A stretch of 64,000 nucleotides of DNA from Selenomonas sputigena ATCC 35185 (GTDB lineage Bacteria; Bacillota; Negativicutes; Selenomonadales; Selenomonadaceae): the NCBI RefSeq assembly GCF_000208405.1, contig NC_015437.1, forward strand, positions 1,171,501 through 1,235,500, read 5' to 3'. Of the stretch, positions 31,739-41,014 are shown piece after piece. Each line of letters opens with the position of its first letter. The first letter of the stretch is position 1. Below the pieces are notes generated by a model that had not been told where the DNA came from, did no database searches, and saw nothing but the letters and a program-made list of their open reading frames with translations. The position numbers and the translations under genes are program-made.

Positions 31739-33454
31739 ATGTTAAAGACATTGACGGTTTGGAATTTTGCCCTTTTGGAGCATGTGAAAATCGAATTTGG
31801 TGCGGGGCTGAACATCCTGACGGGTGAGACGGGCGCGGGCAAGTCCATCCTCATCGACGCCTTGGGCGCGGTGCTGGGAAAGCGTCTCGCGGCGACCGCC
31901 ATACGAAGCGGCTGCGAATGGCTGCGTGTCGAGGCGGTTTTCGATCTGGAAGCGCAGACTGCATTGAAGAGTCTCCTTGAGGAGCAGGCGATTCCTGTGG
32001 AAGATGACGAGCTCATCATTACGCGCCAAGTCTCGCACAAGGGGAAAAGTTCCGTCCTCCTGAACGGTTGCCGTGTGACGCTCGCGCTGCTAAAAGAGCT
32101 TGGCGCCTATCTCGTCGACATCCACGGGCAGCACGACAATCTCGCGCTGCTGCGCCCCGAAAACCAACTGCTCCTCCTCGACACTTCGGATGCCGCCATT
32201 GAAAAGCAGCGCGATGTCTATCAGAAAAGTTTCGCCGCTTGGAACGACTGCAAGAAGCAGCTCAGGGCGAAGGAGGAGGAAGCGAAGAACACGACGGAAC
32301 GCCTCGATCTCCTGCATTGGCAGGAAAAGGAAATCGAGGAGGCCGATTTGAAGGAGGCCGAGGACGAGCGCATCGAGGCAGAGATCAAGAAGCTCTCGAA
32401 TGCCGAGAAGATTTCCGGCTTCGTCGAGGAATCCTATGCTCTTTTGAACGGCGATGTGGGAGGCAAGGCGCTGAACGTCCTCGCGGCTCTGAGCAAGGTC
32501 AAGAAGAACCTCGAATCGCTCTCGCGCTTCGGCAATGAGTTGGACAATGCCTGCAAGATGGTGGAAAACGCCTATTGCGACTTGCAGGAAGCGTCGTATG
32601 AGATTCGCGACTACGGCTCCGACATGGAGTTTGATCCGCATCGGCTCGACTCGTTGGAAAGCCGCATGAGCGTCATCGACAAATTGTGCCGCAAGTATGG
32701 TGCGACGACGGCGGACGTGCTCGCCCATCTGGCGAAGGTCAAGGCGGAACTGCAGCGCATCGAGACCTACGATGTCGACTTGGAAGACCTGAAGGCTGCA
32801 CTGAGGAAAGCGGCGGATACGCTGAAAGAGGAGGCGCAGAAGCTCACGAAACTGCGCTCTGCCGCTGCCAAGGCGCTCTCCGCGCACGTCGGCGAGCAGA
32901 TCAAGGCTCTCGGCATGGAGAAGGCGCACTTTTCCATCGCGCTCCGTGCAGCAGACTACAGTGCAACGGGAGCGGACGACATCGTCATGCTCTTCTCGGC
33001 GAATGCGGGCGAGAAGGAGCAGCCGCTGCAGGACGTCGCCTCGGGTGGCGAGCTTTCGCGCGTGGCTCTCGCCGTCAAGGCTGTTTCGGCCGCGAATGAT
33101 GATTCGCCGCCGAGCATGGTCTTCGACGAGATCGACACGGGCATCGGCGGCAAGACGGCGCGCATGGTCGCCGAACGCATCGCCATGGTCGCTTTGCACA
33201 GACAAGTCCTCTGCATCACGCATCTGCCGCAGATTGCCTGCATGGCGGACGCGCATCTTTACATCCACAAGGAGACGCAGGAGGGGCGCACGCTGACGGA
33301 AGTGCAGCTCCTCGCCGAGGGCGAGCGCATCAACGAGATCGCACGCATGGCGTCGGGCAGCGACATCACGGCGGCCGCGCTTGACAATGCGCGGGAAATG
33401 GTGGATAATGCTAGAATTAAACGCGCTGAAATCAGCCGCAGTTTCTCGAAATAA
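31739..33454 (+). CDS. recN: DNA repair ATPase RecN
   Basis: RecN is an SMC-like protein that acts on double-strand breaks. I chose ATG 31739 (MLKTLTVWNFALLEHV), just after argR. The 571-aa product has Walker A LTGETGAGKSILIDALG, a central coiled coil (about residues 150-370), the ABC signature ASGGELSRVALAVKA and Walker B VFDEIDTGIGG. Confidence 0.96.
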   Translation: MLKTLTVWNFALLEHVKIEFGAGLNILTGETGAGKSILIDALGAVLGKRLAATAIRSGCEWLRVEAVFDLEAQTALKSLLEEQAIPVEDDELIITRQVSHKGKSSVLLNGCRVTLALLKELGAYLVDIHGQHDNLALLRPENQLLLLDTSDAAIEKQRDVYQKSFAAWNDCKKQLRAKEEEAKNTTERLDLLHWQEKEIEEADLKEAEDERIEAEIKKLSNAEKISGFVEESYALLNGDVGGKALNVLAALSKVKKNLESLSRFGNELDNACKMVENAYCDLQEASYEIRDYGSDMEFDPHRLDSLESRMSVIDKLCRKYGATTADVLAHLAKVKAELQRIETYDVDLEDLKAALRKAADTLKEEAQKLTKLRSAAAKALSAHVGEQIKALGMEKAHFSIALRAADYSATGADDIVMLFSANAGEKEQPLQDVASGGELSRVALAVKAVSAANDDSPPSMVFDEIDTGIGGKTARMVAERIAMVALHRQVLCITHLPQIACMADAHLYIHKETQEGRTLTEVQLLAEGERINEIARMASGSDITAAALDNAREMVDNARIKRAEISRSFSK

Positions 33455-33464
33455 AGGGGAAAAT

Positions 33465-34013
33465 ATGTACGAAGATTTGTTGGAGAAAAAGCTCAGGAGT
33501 GAAAACATCTACGACGGCGTCCTGCTCCATGTTCGACGCGATACGGTGGCGCTGCCGAACGGCAGGGAAGCTGTGCGCGAGTGGGTCAGGCATCCCGGCG
33601 CTTCCGCCGTCCTGCCCGTGTTCGAGGACGGTACGGTGCTGCTCGTGCGCCAGTACCGCTATCCCGTCGACCGCGTCACGCTTGAGATTCCGGCGGGCAA
33701 GCTCGATTCTCCGAAGGAAGATCCGCTCGTGTGTGCCGTGCGCGAACTTTCCGAGGAGACGGGATACACGGCAAAGCATTGGGAAAAGCTCACGACGATC
33801 GGCACGACCGTCGGGTTTTCCAATGAGTACATCCATATCTACGCCGCGCACGATTTGCAGGAAGGCGAGCAGCATACGGACGACGATGAGTTCATCCACG
33901 TCGTCAAGATGCCGCTCGAAGAGGCCGTAGAGCGCGTCAAATCCGGCGAGATCTTCGATGCGAAGTCCGTGACAGCGATTCTCATGACGGCGTTCGGCAA
34001 AGCGAAACACTGA
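33465..34013 (+). CDS. NUDIX hydrolase, probable ADP-ribose pyrophosphatase
   Basis: I chose ATG 33465, after AAAGGGG; the frame extends upstream inside recN. The 182-aa product has a complete Nudix box: GKLDSPKEDP...AVRELSEETGY. The sequence after it and the length fit the ADP-ribose diphosphatase (NudF) subgroup, which removes ADP-ribose. Confidence 0.88.
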   Translation: MYEDLLEKKLRSENIYDGVLLHVRRDTVALPNGREAVREWVRHPGASAVLPVFEDGTVLLVRQYRYPVDRVTLEIPAGKLDSPKEDPLVCAVRELSEETGYTAKHWEKLTTIGTTVGFSNEYIHIYAAHDLQEGEQHTDDDEFIHVVKMPLEEAVERVKSGEIFDAKSVTAILMTAFGKAKH

Positions 34014-34026
34014 CGGGAGGCGGAAT

Positions 34027-34653
34027 ATGTTTGGTTCTGATTTGATGTGGTTCATCGCGGGTATCCCGGGAATTTTAATTGCCATGGTCGTGCACGAGTA
34101 TTCCCACGCACGCGTCGCCGTAGCCATGGGCGACATGACGCCGCGCCTCATGGGCAGGCTCACGCTCAATCCCAAGGCGCACATCGATCCCATCGGGCTT
34201 TTGACGCTGTTCCTCGTTCATTTCGGCTGGGCGAAGCCCGTGATGATAAATCCGAGGAATTTTCGCGACATGCGCAAGGGCGAAGTCCTCGTGGCTCTGG
34301 CAGGGCCGGCATCCAACCTTGTCATAGCATTTCTGGCCATGCTTTTTTTTGCTGTCTACGCGCGCCTCGGTCTGCCTGTATCGCAGGGCTTTTATACGGT
34401 CATGCAGCTTCTCGCGCTGATCAACGTCAACTTCGCTGTGTTCAATATGATACCGCTGCCGCCCCTTGACGGTTCGCGCGTACTCATGGCATTCTTGCCG
34501 GGACGCTGGGCGTATGAACTCATGCGTCTGGAACGCTACACGTTCATTATTCTCATCCTGCTGATCATGGTCGGGCCGTTCGCGCGCCTCTTGGGCGCAG
34601 TCTCCTGGGCGCTCTACTCCACGCTCGCGGCGGTCGTCGGTCTGCTCATCTGA
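34027..34653 (+). CDS. Site-2 protease family (M50) membrane metalloprotease
   Basis: The 208-aa product has about five transmembrane segments, the zinc-binding HEYSH motif near residue 25 and the third ligand in NMIPLPPLDGSR. There is no PDZ domain, so it belongs to the short M50 group whose substrates are mostly unknown. The start has GGAGGCGG upstream. It precedes scpA, a common Firmicute order. Confidence 0.88.
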   Translation: MFGSDLMWFIAGIPGILIAMVVHEYSHARVAVAMGDMTPRLMGRLTLNPKAHIDPIGLLTLFLVHFGWAKPVMINPRNFRDMRKGEVLVALAGPASNLVIAFLAMLFFAVYARLGLPVSQGFYTVMQLLALINVNFAVFNMIPLPPLDGSRVLMAFLPGRWAYELMRLERYTFIILILLIMVGPFARLLGAVSWALYSTLAAVVGLLI

Positions 34654-34662
34654 TTTGCTCTC

Positions 34663-35385
34663 ATGGACAAGTATACGGTACGGCTCAATGCTTTTGAAGG
34701 GCCCATGGATCTCCTCATGCACCTCATCGAGAAGAACAAGATCGACATCTACGATATCCCGATGGCGGTTCTGACCGAGCAGTACATGAACTACCTTGAA
34801 GAGATGCAGGAGTTCGATATCGAGGTTGCGAGCGAATTCATCGTCATGGCGGCGACGCTCCTGCAGATCAAGTCGCGCATGATGCTGCCGAAGCCGCCGA
34901 AAGAAAAGGCGGAGGAAGAGGAGGAAGATCCGCGCAGGGAACTTGTGGAGCGCATCTTGGAGTACCGACGTTTCCGCCGCGTCAGCGTGGAACTCGACGG
35001 CCTTGCCGCGCTGCAGGAGAGGGTGTTTGCGCGAAAGCCGCTGCCGCTTCCCGTGCGCCGCCTGCCACCGGAGGAAATGTCCGTCGCCCTGCTCGTCGAC
35101 GCCTTTCGCATCGCCATGGAGGTGCGCGAGGAGATCACGATCCCGAAGGCACTCGTAGCGCCCGACGCCTACAGCATACAGGGAAAGATGGAGGACATCC
35201 TCGTGCTCCTCGACCGCGAGGGAGGGCAGATGCCGTTTGCCGCCGCATTCCCGTCGGGCACGCGTGCGGAGCTGATCGTTTCCTTTCTTGCGCTGTTGGA
35301 GCTGATCAAGCTCCATTCCGTCGTGATTCGCCAGGGTGATCTTTTTGGCGATATTCTTGTTTGCCTAAGGACGAGTGATCACTGA
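34663..35385 (+). CDS. scpA: Segregation and condensation protein A
   Basis: ScpA is the kleisin of the SMC-ScpAB condensin. The 240-aa product has the N-terminal SMC-binding part (FEGPMDLLMHLIEKNKIDIY), an acidic linker (KEKAEEEEED) and a winged-helix C-terminus. It overlaps scpB by one base. Confidence 0.93.
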   Translation: MDKYTVRLNAFEGPMDLLMHLIEKNKIDIYDIPMAVLTEQYMNYLEEMQEFDIEVASEFIVMAATLLQIKSRMMLPKPPKEKAEEEEEDPRRELVERILEYRRFRRVSVELDGLAALQERVFARKPLPLPVRRLPPEEMSVALLVDAFRIAMEVREEITIPKALVAPDAYSIQGKMEDILVLLDREGGQMPFAAAFPSGTRAELIVSFLALLELIKLHSVVIRQGDLFGDILVCLRTSDH

Positions 35386-36053
35386 TGTTTATGGAAGAAA
35401 TGCAGGCGCCTTTGGAGGCGCTGCTTTTTGTGCGCGGCGAGCCGGTGACGGCAGTGCAGCTCAGAGAAATCCTGCAGGTTGACGAGGAGAGCCTGGCTGA
35501 GCTTTTGGCGCTTTACGCGAAGACGTTGGAGGAGCGTGGGAGCGGCCTCATGCTGCATCGCGTCGCGGGAGGCTTTCAGCTCGTCACGCGCCCCGAGTGT
35601 CATGCCTATGTGCAGAAGCTTGCAGAGGTGCAGGACAGGAAACTCACGACGCCGACCTTGGAGACGCTCTCGATCGTCGCCTTCAAGCAGCCGATCACGA
35701 AGCAGGAAATTGAGCACATCCGCGGTGTGCGCGTTGAGCGAGCACTGCAGAAACTCCTGGAGATGGAGCTTATCGAAGAAGTGGGCAGGAAGCCTGTTCT
35801 AGGGCGGCCGATCCTCTACGGTACGACGGACGTCTTTCTCAAGTGCTTCGGACTCAATGCACTGAGCGACCTGCCTGCTTTGCCGGCCTTGGAAGAGGTT
35901 GCGGAAGAAGGCGACGTGCAGCTTGAGCTGCTCGCCGCCGATGGGGAGGCTCAGATCGAGGAGGAAGAATCGCCGGAAGCGTTGACGGAAGATGGCGCAG
36001 AACGTGCGGAGGAGATTGACGACGCCTTGCATACGGAGGAAAACATTGATTGA
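35385..36053 (+). CDS. scpB: Segregation and condensation protein B
   Basis: ScpB dimers bind ScpA. The 222-aa product has two winged helices (APLEALLFVRGEPVTAVQL; LSIVAFKQPITKQEIEHIRG) and an acidic tail of about 40 residues. The stop overlaps the start of the next gene. Confidence 0.93.
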   Translation: MFMEEMQAPLEALLFVRGEPVTAVQLREILQVDEESLAELLALYAKTLEERGSGLMLHRVAGGFQLVTRPECHAYVQKLAEVQDRKLTTPTLETLSIVAFKQPITKQEIEHIRGVRVERALQKLLEMELIEEVGRKPVLGRPILYGTTDVFLKCFGLNALSDLPALPALEEVAEEGDVQLELLAADGEAQIEEEESPEALTEDGAERAEEIDDALHTEENID

Positions 36054-38532
36054 ATTATTGGCTCCGGCAGGGAGCAGGGAGGCGTTGACGGCCGCTGTGG
36101 AAAGCGGCGCTGACGCCGTCTATCTGGCAGGCAATATGTTCGGCGCACGCGCCTATGCGGACAACTTCGACGAAGAGGGAATGCGCGAGGCGATCGCCTT
36201 CGCCCACAGCCGTGATGTGCGCGTGCATGTGACGGTCAACACCATCGTGCGCGACGAGGAGATGGCGGCACTTTCCCGCTACCTGCGCTTCCTCTACGAG
36301 GTTGGCGCGGACGCCGTGCTCGTGCAGGACCTCGGCGTTTATCGGCTCGCGCGTCAGGCGGCTCCTGGTCTGCCGCTGCATGCGAGCACGCAGATGACCG
36401 TGCACAATCTGGAAGGCGTGCTCCTTCTTCAGGAGATGGGCTTTGAGCGAGTCGTGCTCTCGCGCGAGCTTTCGCTGGAGGATATCCGCTATATCACGGC
36501 GCACTGTCAGGTGGAGATTGAGACCTTCGTGCACGGGGCGCTTTGCGTCTGCTACTCGGGGCAGTGTCTGATGAGCAGCATGATCGGCGGCAGGAGCGGC
36601 AATCGCGGTCGCTGTGCACAGCCGTGCCGTCTGCCCTATACGCTTGTCGATGAGACGGGCGCGGATGTTCTCGGCAAGGATGCGGGGCAGTTCCTGCTCT
36701 CGCCCAAGGATTTGAAAACCATTGAGCTTTTGCCGGAACTCTTGGAGAGCGGCATCGCTTCGCTGAAGATCGAAGGGCGCATGAAGCGTCCCGAGTACGT
36801 CGCTGTCGTCGTCGACGCCTATCGCCGCGCCATCGACGCCGTCGAGGCAGGCAGGGGACTGCCGAGCGCGGCAGAGGATGAAAAGGCGCTCGCGCAGATC
36901 TTCAACCGCGATTTCACGACGGCCTACCTAAAGGAACGTCCGGGGCGCACGATGATGAGCGATTCCCGGCCGAACAATCGCGGCCTTCTCGTCGGACGCG
37001 TCTTGGAAAATGACAGGACGGCGGGGCGCGTGAAGCTGAAGCTCTCGGGTGATCTGGCCGAGGGAGATCAGCTGGATTTCTGGGTCAAGGTCGGTGGAAG
37101 GAAGACGGCGACGGTGACGGATCTCCGCGACAAGAAGGGTCGCTCCTGTCTCTCGGCGAAGACGGGCGAGGAGGTCACATTGCCTCTCGATGCGCCCGTG
37201 AAGCCGCACGACCGCGTGTTCAAGGTGTTCGATGCACATCTCATGGAGAAGGCGCGCGGCTTTTTCCGCACAGGTGCTCCCGTGCGGCGCGTGCCCGTGG
37301 CGGCGCATGTCCGTGTACGCCTAGGTGAGTCCCTTTCCATCGCCTTGCATGATCGGGACGGTTTTGCAGCGCAGGCAAAGACGGGGTTTCGTGCAGAATC
37401 TGCAAAGAAGCGACCGTTGGATGCAGCGACCGTTGAAAAGCAGCTGCGCCGCATCGGTACGACGATCTTTTCCCTGGGGGAAGTCTCCCTCGATATGGAG
37501 GATGGCGTGATGGTTCCCGTCAGCGAGATCAACGAGGCGCGGCGCAAAGCGTTCGCTGCCTTGCAGGAAGAGCGCATGGCGCACTATCGCCGCGCCGCCC
37601 TGCCTGCGTTCCGCTATGAAGAAGTGCCTGCCCGCGCCGGACGCAGGGGAGAGGCGCGTATCGCGGCGGCGACGGACACGCTCGCCGGCGTGCGCGAGGC
37701 GCTGCGCTCAGGCGCTGACGAGATCGTCTTCGGCGGCGATTCCTACCATCATCGTGCGATTCCCCTGCGCGACTACGCGGAGGCGGCGCAGCTCGCACGC
37801 GGCGCAGGATGCGCCATCGTGTTCAACACACCGCGCCTCGTGCTGCGCCGCGACATGACGGCATGGAGAAAACTCGTCGAGGGTTTCGTGCGCCTTTCGC
37901 CCGACGCCGTCAGCGTCCACAACTTCGGCACGCTCCGCGTCGTGCGCGAGGCGGGGCTGAAGTTTTATGCCGATGCGTCGCTTCCCGTCATCAACTGCCG
38001 GGCTCTTGCGGAGCTTGCAGAAATGGGAGCGAGCCGCGCCGTTCTTTCGCCCGAGCTTACGCTGGAGCAGGCGGGGGCGCTTGCCGTGCGTGCACCTTTT
38101 CCCGTCGAGTGCATCGTCGAGGGAAATCTTGAACTCATGGTATCTGAATACTGCGCCTTGGGCAGTTTCCTCGGCAATGCAGCGTCAGGCTCGTGTTCGA
38201 TGCCGTGCTGCAAGGGAAAGACGCGCTACGCCTTGTTGGACAGGAAGGACATGAAATTTCCGCTCGTATTCGACCAGTCATGCCACATGCACGTCCTCAA
38301 CGGCAAGCGCCTTTCGATGCTGCTTCATGCGATGGAGTTTGCGCCGCGCGGCATCTCTTTTTTACGCATCGACGGGCGCTTCATGGAAGCGGCGGAGCTG
38401 GGAAGACGCGTGCGCCTCTACAAGGAATGGAGCCGCTTTTCAGGCACGCTCATCAAGGAGCAGGAGGAATATCTGAAGGAGCTTGAGGGCAAGGATGTGA
38501 CGCGCGGCCATTATTTCCGCGGCGTGCAGTAA
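36046..38532 (+). CDS. U32 family peptidase with DUF3656, RlhA-like
   Basis: TTG 36046 lies 5 bp after GGAGGA and overlaps scpB. The roughly 828-aa product starts LIELLAPAGSREALTAA. It has the U32 signature ETFVHGALCVCYSGQC, a DUF3656-like middle domain (about residues 370-500) and a second U32-like half (TLEQAGALAV, VECIVEGNLELMVSEYCALGSF with Cys motifs). In E. coli the protein of this architecture, RlhA, is needed for hydroxylation of 23S rRNA C2501, so an RNA-hydroxylation role is likely. It differs from the shorter U32 protein at 19682. Confidence 0.87.
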   Translation: MIELLAPAGSREALTAAVESGADAVYLAGNMFGARAYADNFDEEGMREAIAFAHSRDVRVHVTVNTIVRDEEMAALSRYLRFLYEVGADAVLVQDLGVYRLARQAAPGLPLHASTQMTVHNLEGVLLLQEMGFERVVLSRELSLEDIRYITAHCQVEIETFVHGALCVCYSGQCLMSSMIGGRSGNRGRCAQPCRLPYTLVDETGADVLGKDAGQFLLSPKDLKTIELLPELLESGIASLKIEGRMKRPEYVAVVVDAYRRAIDAVEAGRGLPSAAEDEKALAQIFNRDFTTAYLKERPGRTMMSDSRPNNRGLLVGRVLENDRTAGRVKLKLSGDLAEGDQLDFWVKVGGRKTATVTDLRDKKGRSCLSAKTGEEVTLPLDAPVKPHDRVFKVFDAHLMEKARGFFRTGAPVRRVPVAAHVRVRLGESLSIALHDRDGFAAQAKTGFRAESAKKRPLDAATVEKQLRRIGTTIFSLGEVSLDMEDGVMVPVSEINEARRKAFAALQEERMAHYRRAALPAFRYEEVPARAGRRGEARIAAATDTLAGVREALRSGADEIVFGGDSYHHRAIPLRDYAEAAQLARGAGCAIVFNTPRLVLRRDMTAWRKLVEGFVRLSPDAVSVHNFGTLRVVREAGLKFYADASLPVINCRALAELAEMGASRAVLSPELTLEQAGALAVRAPFPVECIVEGNLELMVSEYCALGSFLGNAASGSCSMPCCKGKTRYALLDRKDMKFPLVFDQSCHMHVLNGKRLSMLLHAMEFAPRGISFLRIDGRFMEAAELGRRVRLYKEWSRFSGTLIKEQEEYLKELEGKDVTRGHYFRGVQ

Positions 38533-38548
38533 AAGAGAAAGGTAATGT

Positions 38549-40924
38549 ATGGAAAAGGAAACACTCGACACGCTTGAGTACGACAAGATTCGCGCGATGC
38601 TGGAAGCGAAGGCAGGCTCCGTCCTCGGCAAGGAAAAGGCGCGAGCCGTCCTTCCGTCGGGCGATTTTGCTGAGGTGGAGGAGCTTCTGCGCGAGACGGA
38701 GGAGGCGGTTCGCCTCTCGGCTTTTTCCTCGCCGCCCATGGGCGGTGTCTTCGACATCCGCGAGTCTCTGGCAAAGGCCGAGCGCGGTGCCGTGCTCGAT
38801 CTCGGCGATTTTACCGATCTTTTGAGCACGATGCGCGCGATGCGAGCCGTCAAGCGCTTCTTCAAAGAAGTGGAGATGGACTTGCCGCTCATCAAGGAGC
38901 AGGCAAAGGGCATCGAGATTCTCGGGCAGTTGGAGCGCAGGCTGGAAAACAGCGTCGACGAACACGGCAATTTGCTCGACGACGCGAGTGTCGAGCTTTC
39001 GCGCATACGGCGCGAACTGCGTTCAGGCAGACGCAGGGCGAAGGAGCAGATGGAAGCCATCCTGCACCGCACGGAGTATCAGAAATTCTTTCAGGACGCC
39101 ATCATCACACAGCGTGCGGAGCGAAACGTCATACCGATCAAGCAGGAGTATCGCCAGAGCTTTCCAGGCATCGTCCACGACCAGTCGGCGAGCGGCGCGA
39201 CGCTTTTCATCGAGCCGATGGCTCTCGTCGATCTCAACAACGATCTCAAGCAGCTTGCGCTCGCAGAAAAGACCGAGGTGCAGCGCATCCTGCGCCTTCT
39301 CTCGCAGGAGGTCGGCAAGAATGGCAGTGTTCTCGAAGGGAATTGTGCCATACTCGCCTCTCTTGACTTCATCTTCGCGCGGGCGAAGCTTGCAGCCGAT
39401 ATGCAGGCGAAGCGCCCTGCAATCAATCGCGAGGGAAGGACGAAGCTCGTCGCCGCGCGTCATCCGCTGATCGATGCGGCAAAGGTCGTGCCCATTGACA
39501 TCGCGCTTGGAGAAGCGTATCGCATGTTGCTCATCACGGGACCGAATACGGGCGGCAAGACGGTCAGCCTGAAGACTATCGGACTTTTTGCGCTCATGGT
39601 GCAGTCAGGATGCTATATCCCCGCCGCCGCAGGATCTGAGATTTCTGTATATACGAATGTCTATACGGTCATCGGCGACGAGCAGAGCATAGAGCAGAGC
39701 CTCAGTACATTTTCCGCGCACATGTCGCATCTGGTCAAACTCTTGGAATGCGTCGAGGGCACGGATCTCCTGCTGCTCGATGAGATCGGCGCGGGAACCG
39801 ACCCCGAGGAAGGGGCGGCTCTCGCCATGGCGATCCTTGAGCAGTTCCTCGCACGCGGCTCCTCAACGATCGTGACGACGCATTACTCGGAGCTGAAGAC
39901 GTTCGCTTTTACGCGCGAGGGCATAGAGAATGCCTGTGTGGAATTCGACGTCGAGACGCTGCGCCCGACGTACCGTCTGCTGACGGGGATGCCGGGCGCA
40001 AGCAACGCCTTTGCCATCAGCCGCCGCCTCGGCCTTTCGGAAGCGGCGATCCTGCGTGCACAGCAATTCATCAAGGCTGATCATGCGCAGTTCGAGAAGG
40101 TCGTGAACCAGCTCGAAAGCGAAAAGCTCATGTACGAGCAGAGGAACGCCGACATCATGGAAAGGCAGCAGCGCGTGGCGAAGCTTGAGGAAAAGACGCA
40201 GGCGCTGAAGGATGAGATTCGCGAGAAGAAGGAGCAGATGCTCAAGAAGGCGAGGCAGGAGAGCGCAAATCTCGTGCGGCGCACGCGGCGTGAGGCGGAG
40301 GAGATCATCAAGAGCCTCAAGGCGCAGTTCGACGACCTCGGCATAGAGAGCCGCCGCCGTGCCATGCAGGAGGCGCGGGAGAAACTGCAGGAAGCGGCGG
40401 AGCGCTCGCGCACGGGACTTCTCCCCGGCAAGGCGTACAAAGAGAAGATCGACATGCAGAAGCTCGCTGTCGGCGATGTCGTCTATGTGCGAAAGCTCGA
40501 CCAAAAGGCGACGGTGCTCAAGATCCAAGGCGCAAATATCGAAGTGCAGCTAGGCAGCCTCAAGACGTATGTCAAGGCGGGAGACTGCCGCTTTGTCGAA
40601 CGTGCGAGGAAGGAGCAGCCCGCCGCGAAAGGAAGCGGCGGCACGAAGGGTGCGGGTGCGCTTCTGCAGAAGACGGCGAACCTGCATCGCGAGATTGATG
40701 TGCGCGGGCTCATGGTCGACGAGGCGGAGCAAGTGCTCGGCAAGTTCCTCGACGATGCCGTCATCGGCGGACTCGGTCAGGTTCTCATCATCCATGGCAA
40801 GGGGACGGGAGCACTCAGAAAGGGCATTCACGATTATCTCAAGCATCACAAGAGCGTCGCTCGCTTCAACTTCGCCGACATCAGCGAGGGCGGCACGGGC
40901 GCGACGCTCGTCGATTTGCAGTGA
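38549..40924 (+). CDS. mutS2: MutS2 family ATPase/endonuclease
   Basis: The 791-aa product lacks the MutS mismatch-recognition domain. It has the MutS core with Walker A LITGPNTGGKTVSLKTIG and Walker B LLLDEIGAGTDPEEGAAL, a long coiled coil (about residues 510-620) and a C-terminal Smr nuclease domain (IDVRGLMVDEAEQVLGKF; LIIHGKGTGALR). Family members act on stalled or collided ribosomes and on recombination intermediates. Confidence 0.95.
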   Translation: MEKETLDTLEYDKIRAMLEAKAGSVLGKEKARAVLPSGDFAEVEELLRETEEAVRLSAFSSPPMGGVFDIRESLAKAERGAVLDLGDFTDLLSTMRAMRAVKRFFKEVEMDLPLIKEQAKGIEILGQLERRLENSVDEHGNLLDDASVELSRIRRELRSGRRRAKEQMEAILHRTEYQKFFQDAIITQRAERNVIPIKQEYRQSFPGIVHDQSASGATLFIEPMALVDLNNDLKQLALAEKTEVQRILRLLSQEVGKNGSVLEGNCAILASLDFIFARAKLAADMQAKRPAINREGRTKLVAARHPLIDAAKVVPIDIALGEAYRMLLITGPNTGGKTVSLKTIGLFALMVQSGCYIPAAAGSEISVYTNVYTVIGDEQSIEQSLSTFSAHMSHLVKLLECVEGTDLLLLDEIGAGTDPEEGAALAMAILEQFLARGSSTIVTTHYSELKTFAFTREGIENACVEFDVETLRPTYRLLTGMPGASNAFAISRRLGLSEAAILRAQQFIKADHAQFEKVVNQLESEKLMYEQRNADIMERQQRVAKLEEKTQALKDEIREKKEQMLKKARQESANLVRRTRREAEEIIKSLKAQFDDLGIESRRRAMQEAREKLQEAAERSRTGLLPGKAYKEKIDMQKLAVGDVVYVRKLDQKATVLKIQGANIEVQLGSLKTYVKAGDCRFVERARKEQPAAKGSGGTKGAGALLQKTANLHREIDVRGLMVDEAEQVLGKFLDDAVIGGLGQVLIIHGKGTGALRKGIHDYLKHHKSVARFNFADISEGGTGATLVDLQ

Positions 40925-40946
40925 TGGAAGAGCGGGCAATAATGTC

Positions 40947-40975
40947 TTGCTCTGCCACTTTCGTTGCAGTATAAT
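40947..40975 (+). promoter_or_regulatory. Promoter of the PBP1A gene
   Basis: TTGCTC (40947-40952), 17 bp, TATAAT (40970-40975), 40 bp before the start codon. Confidence 0.65.
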
Positions 40976-41014
40976 GAAAAGCATATCGTTGAATAGAGCA
41001 GGAGGAGCTTCTTC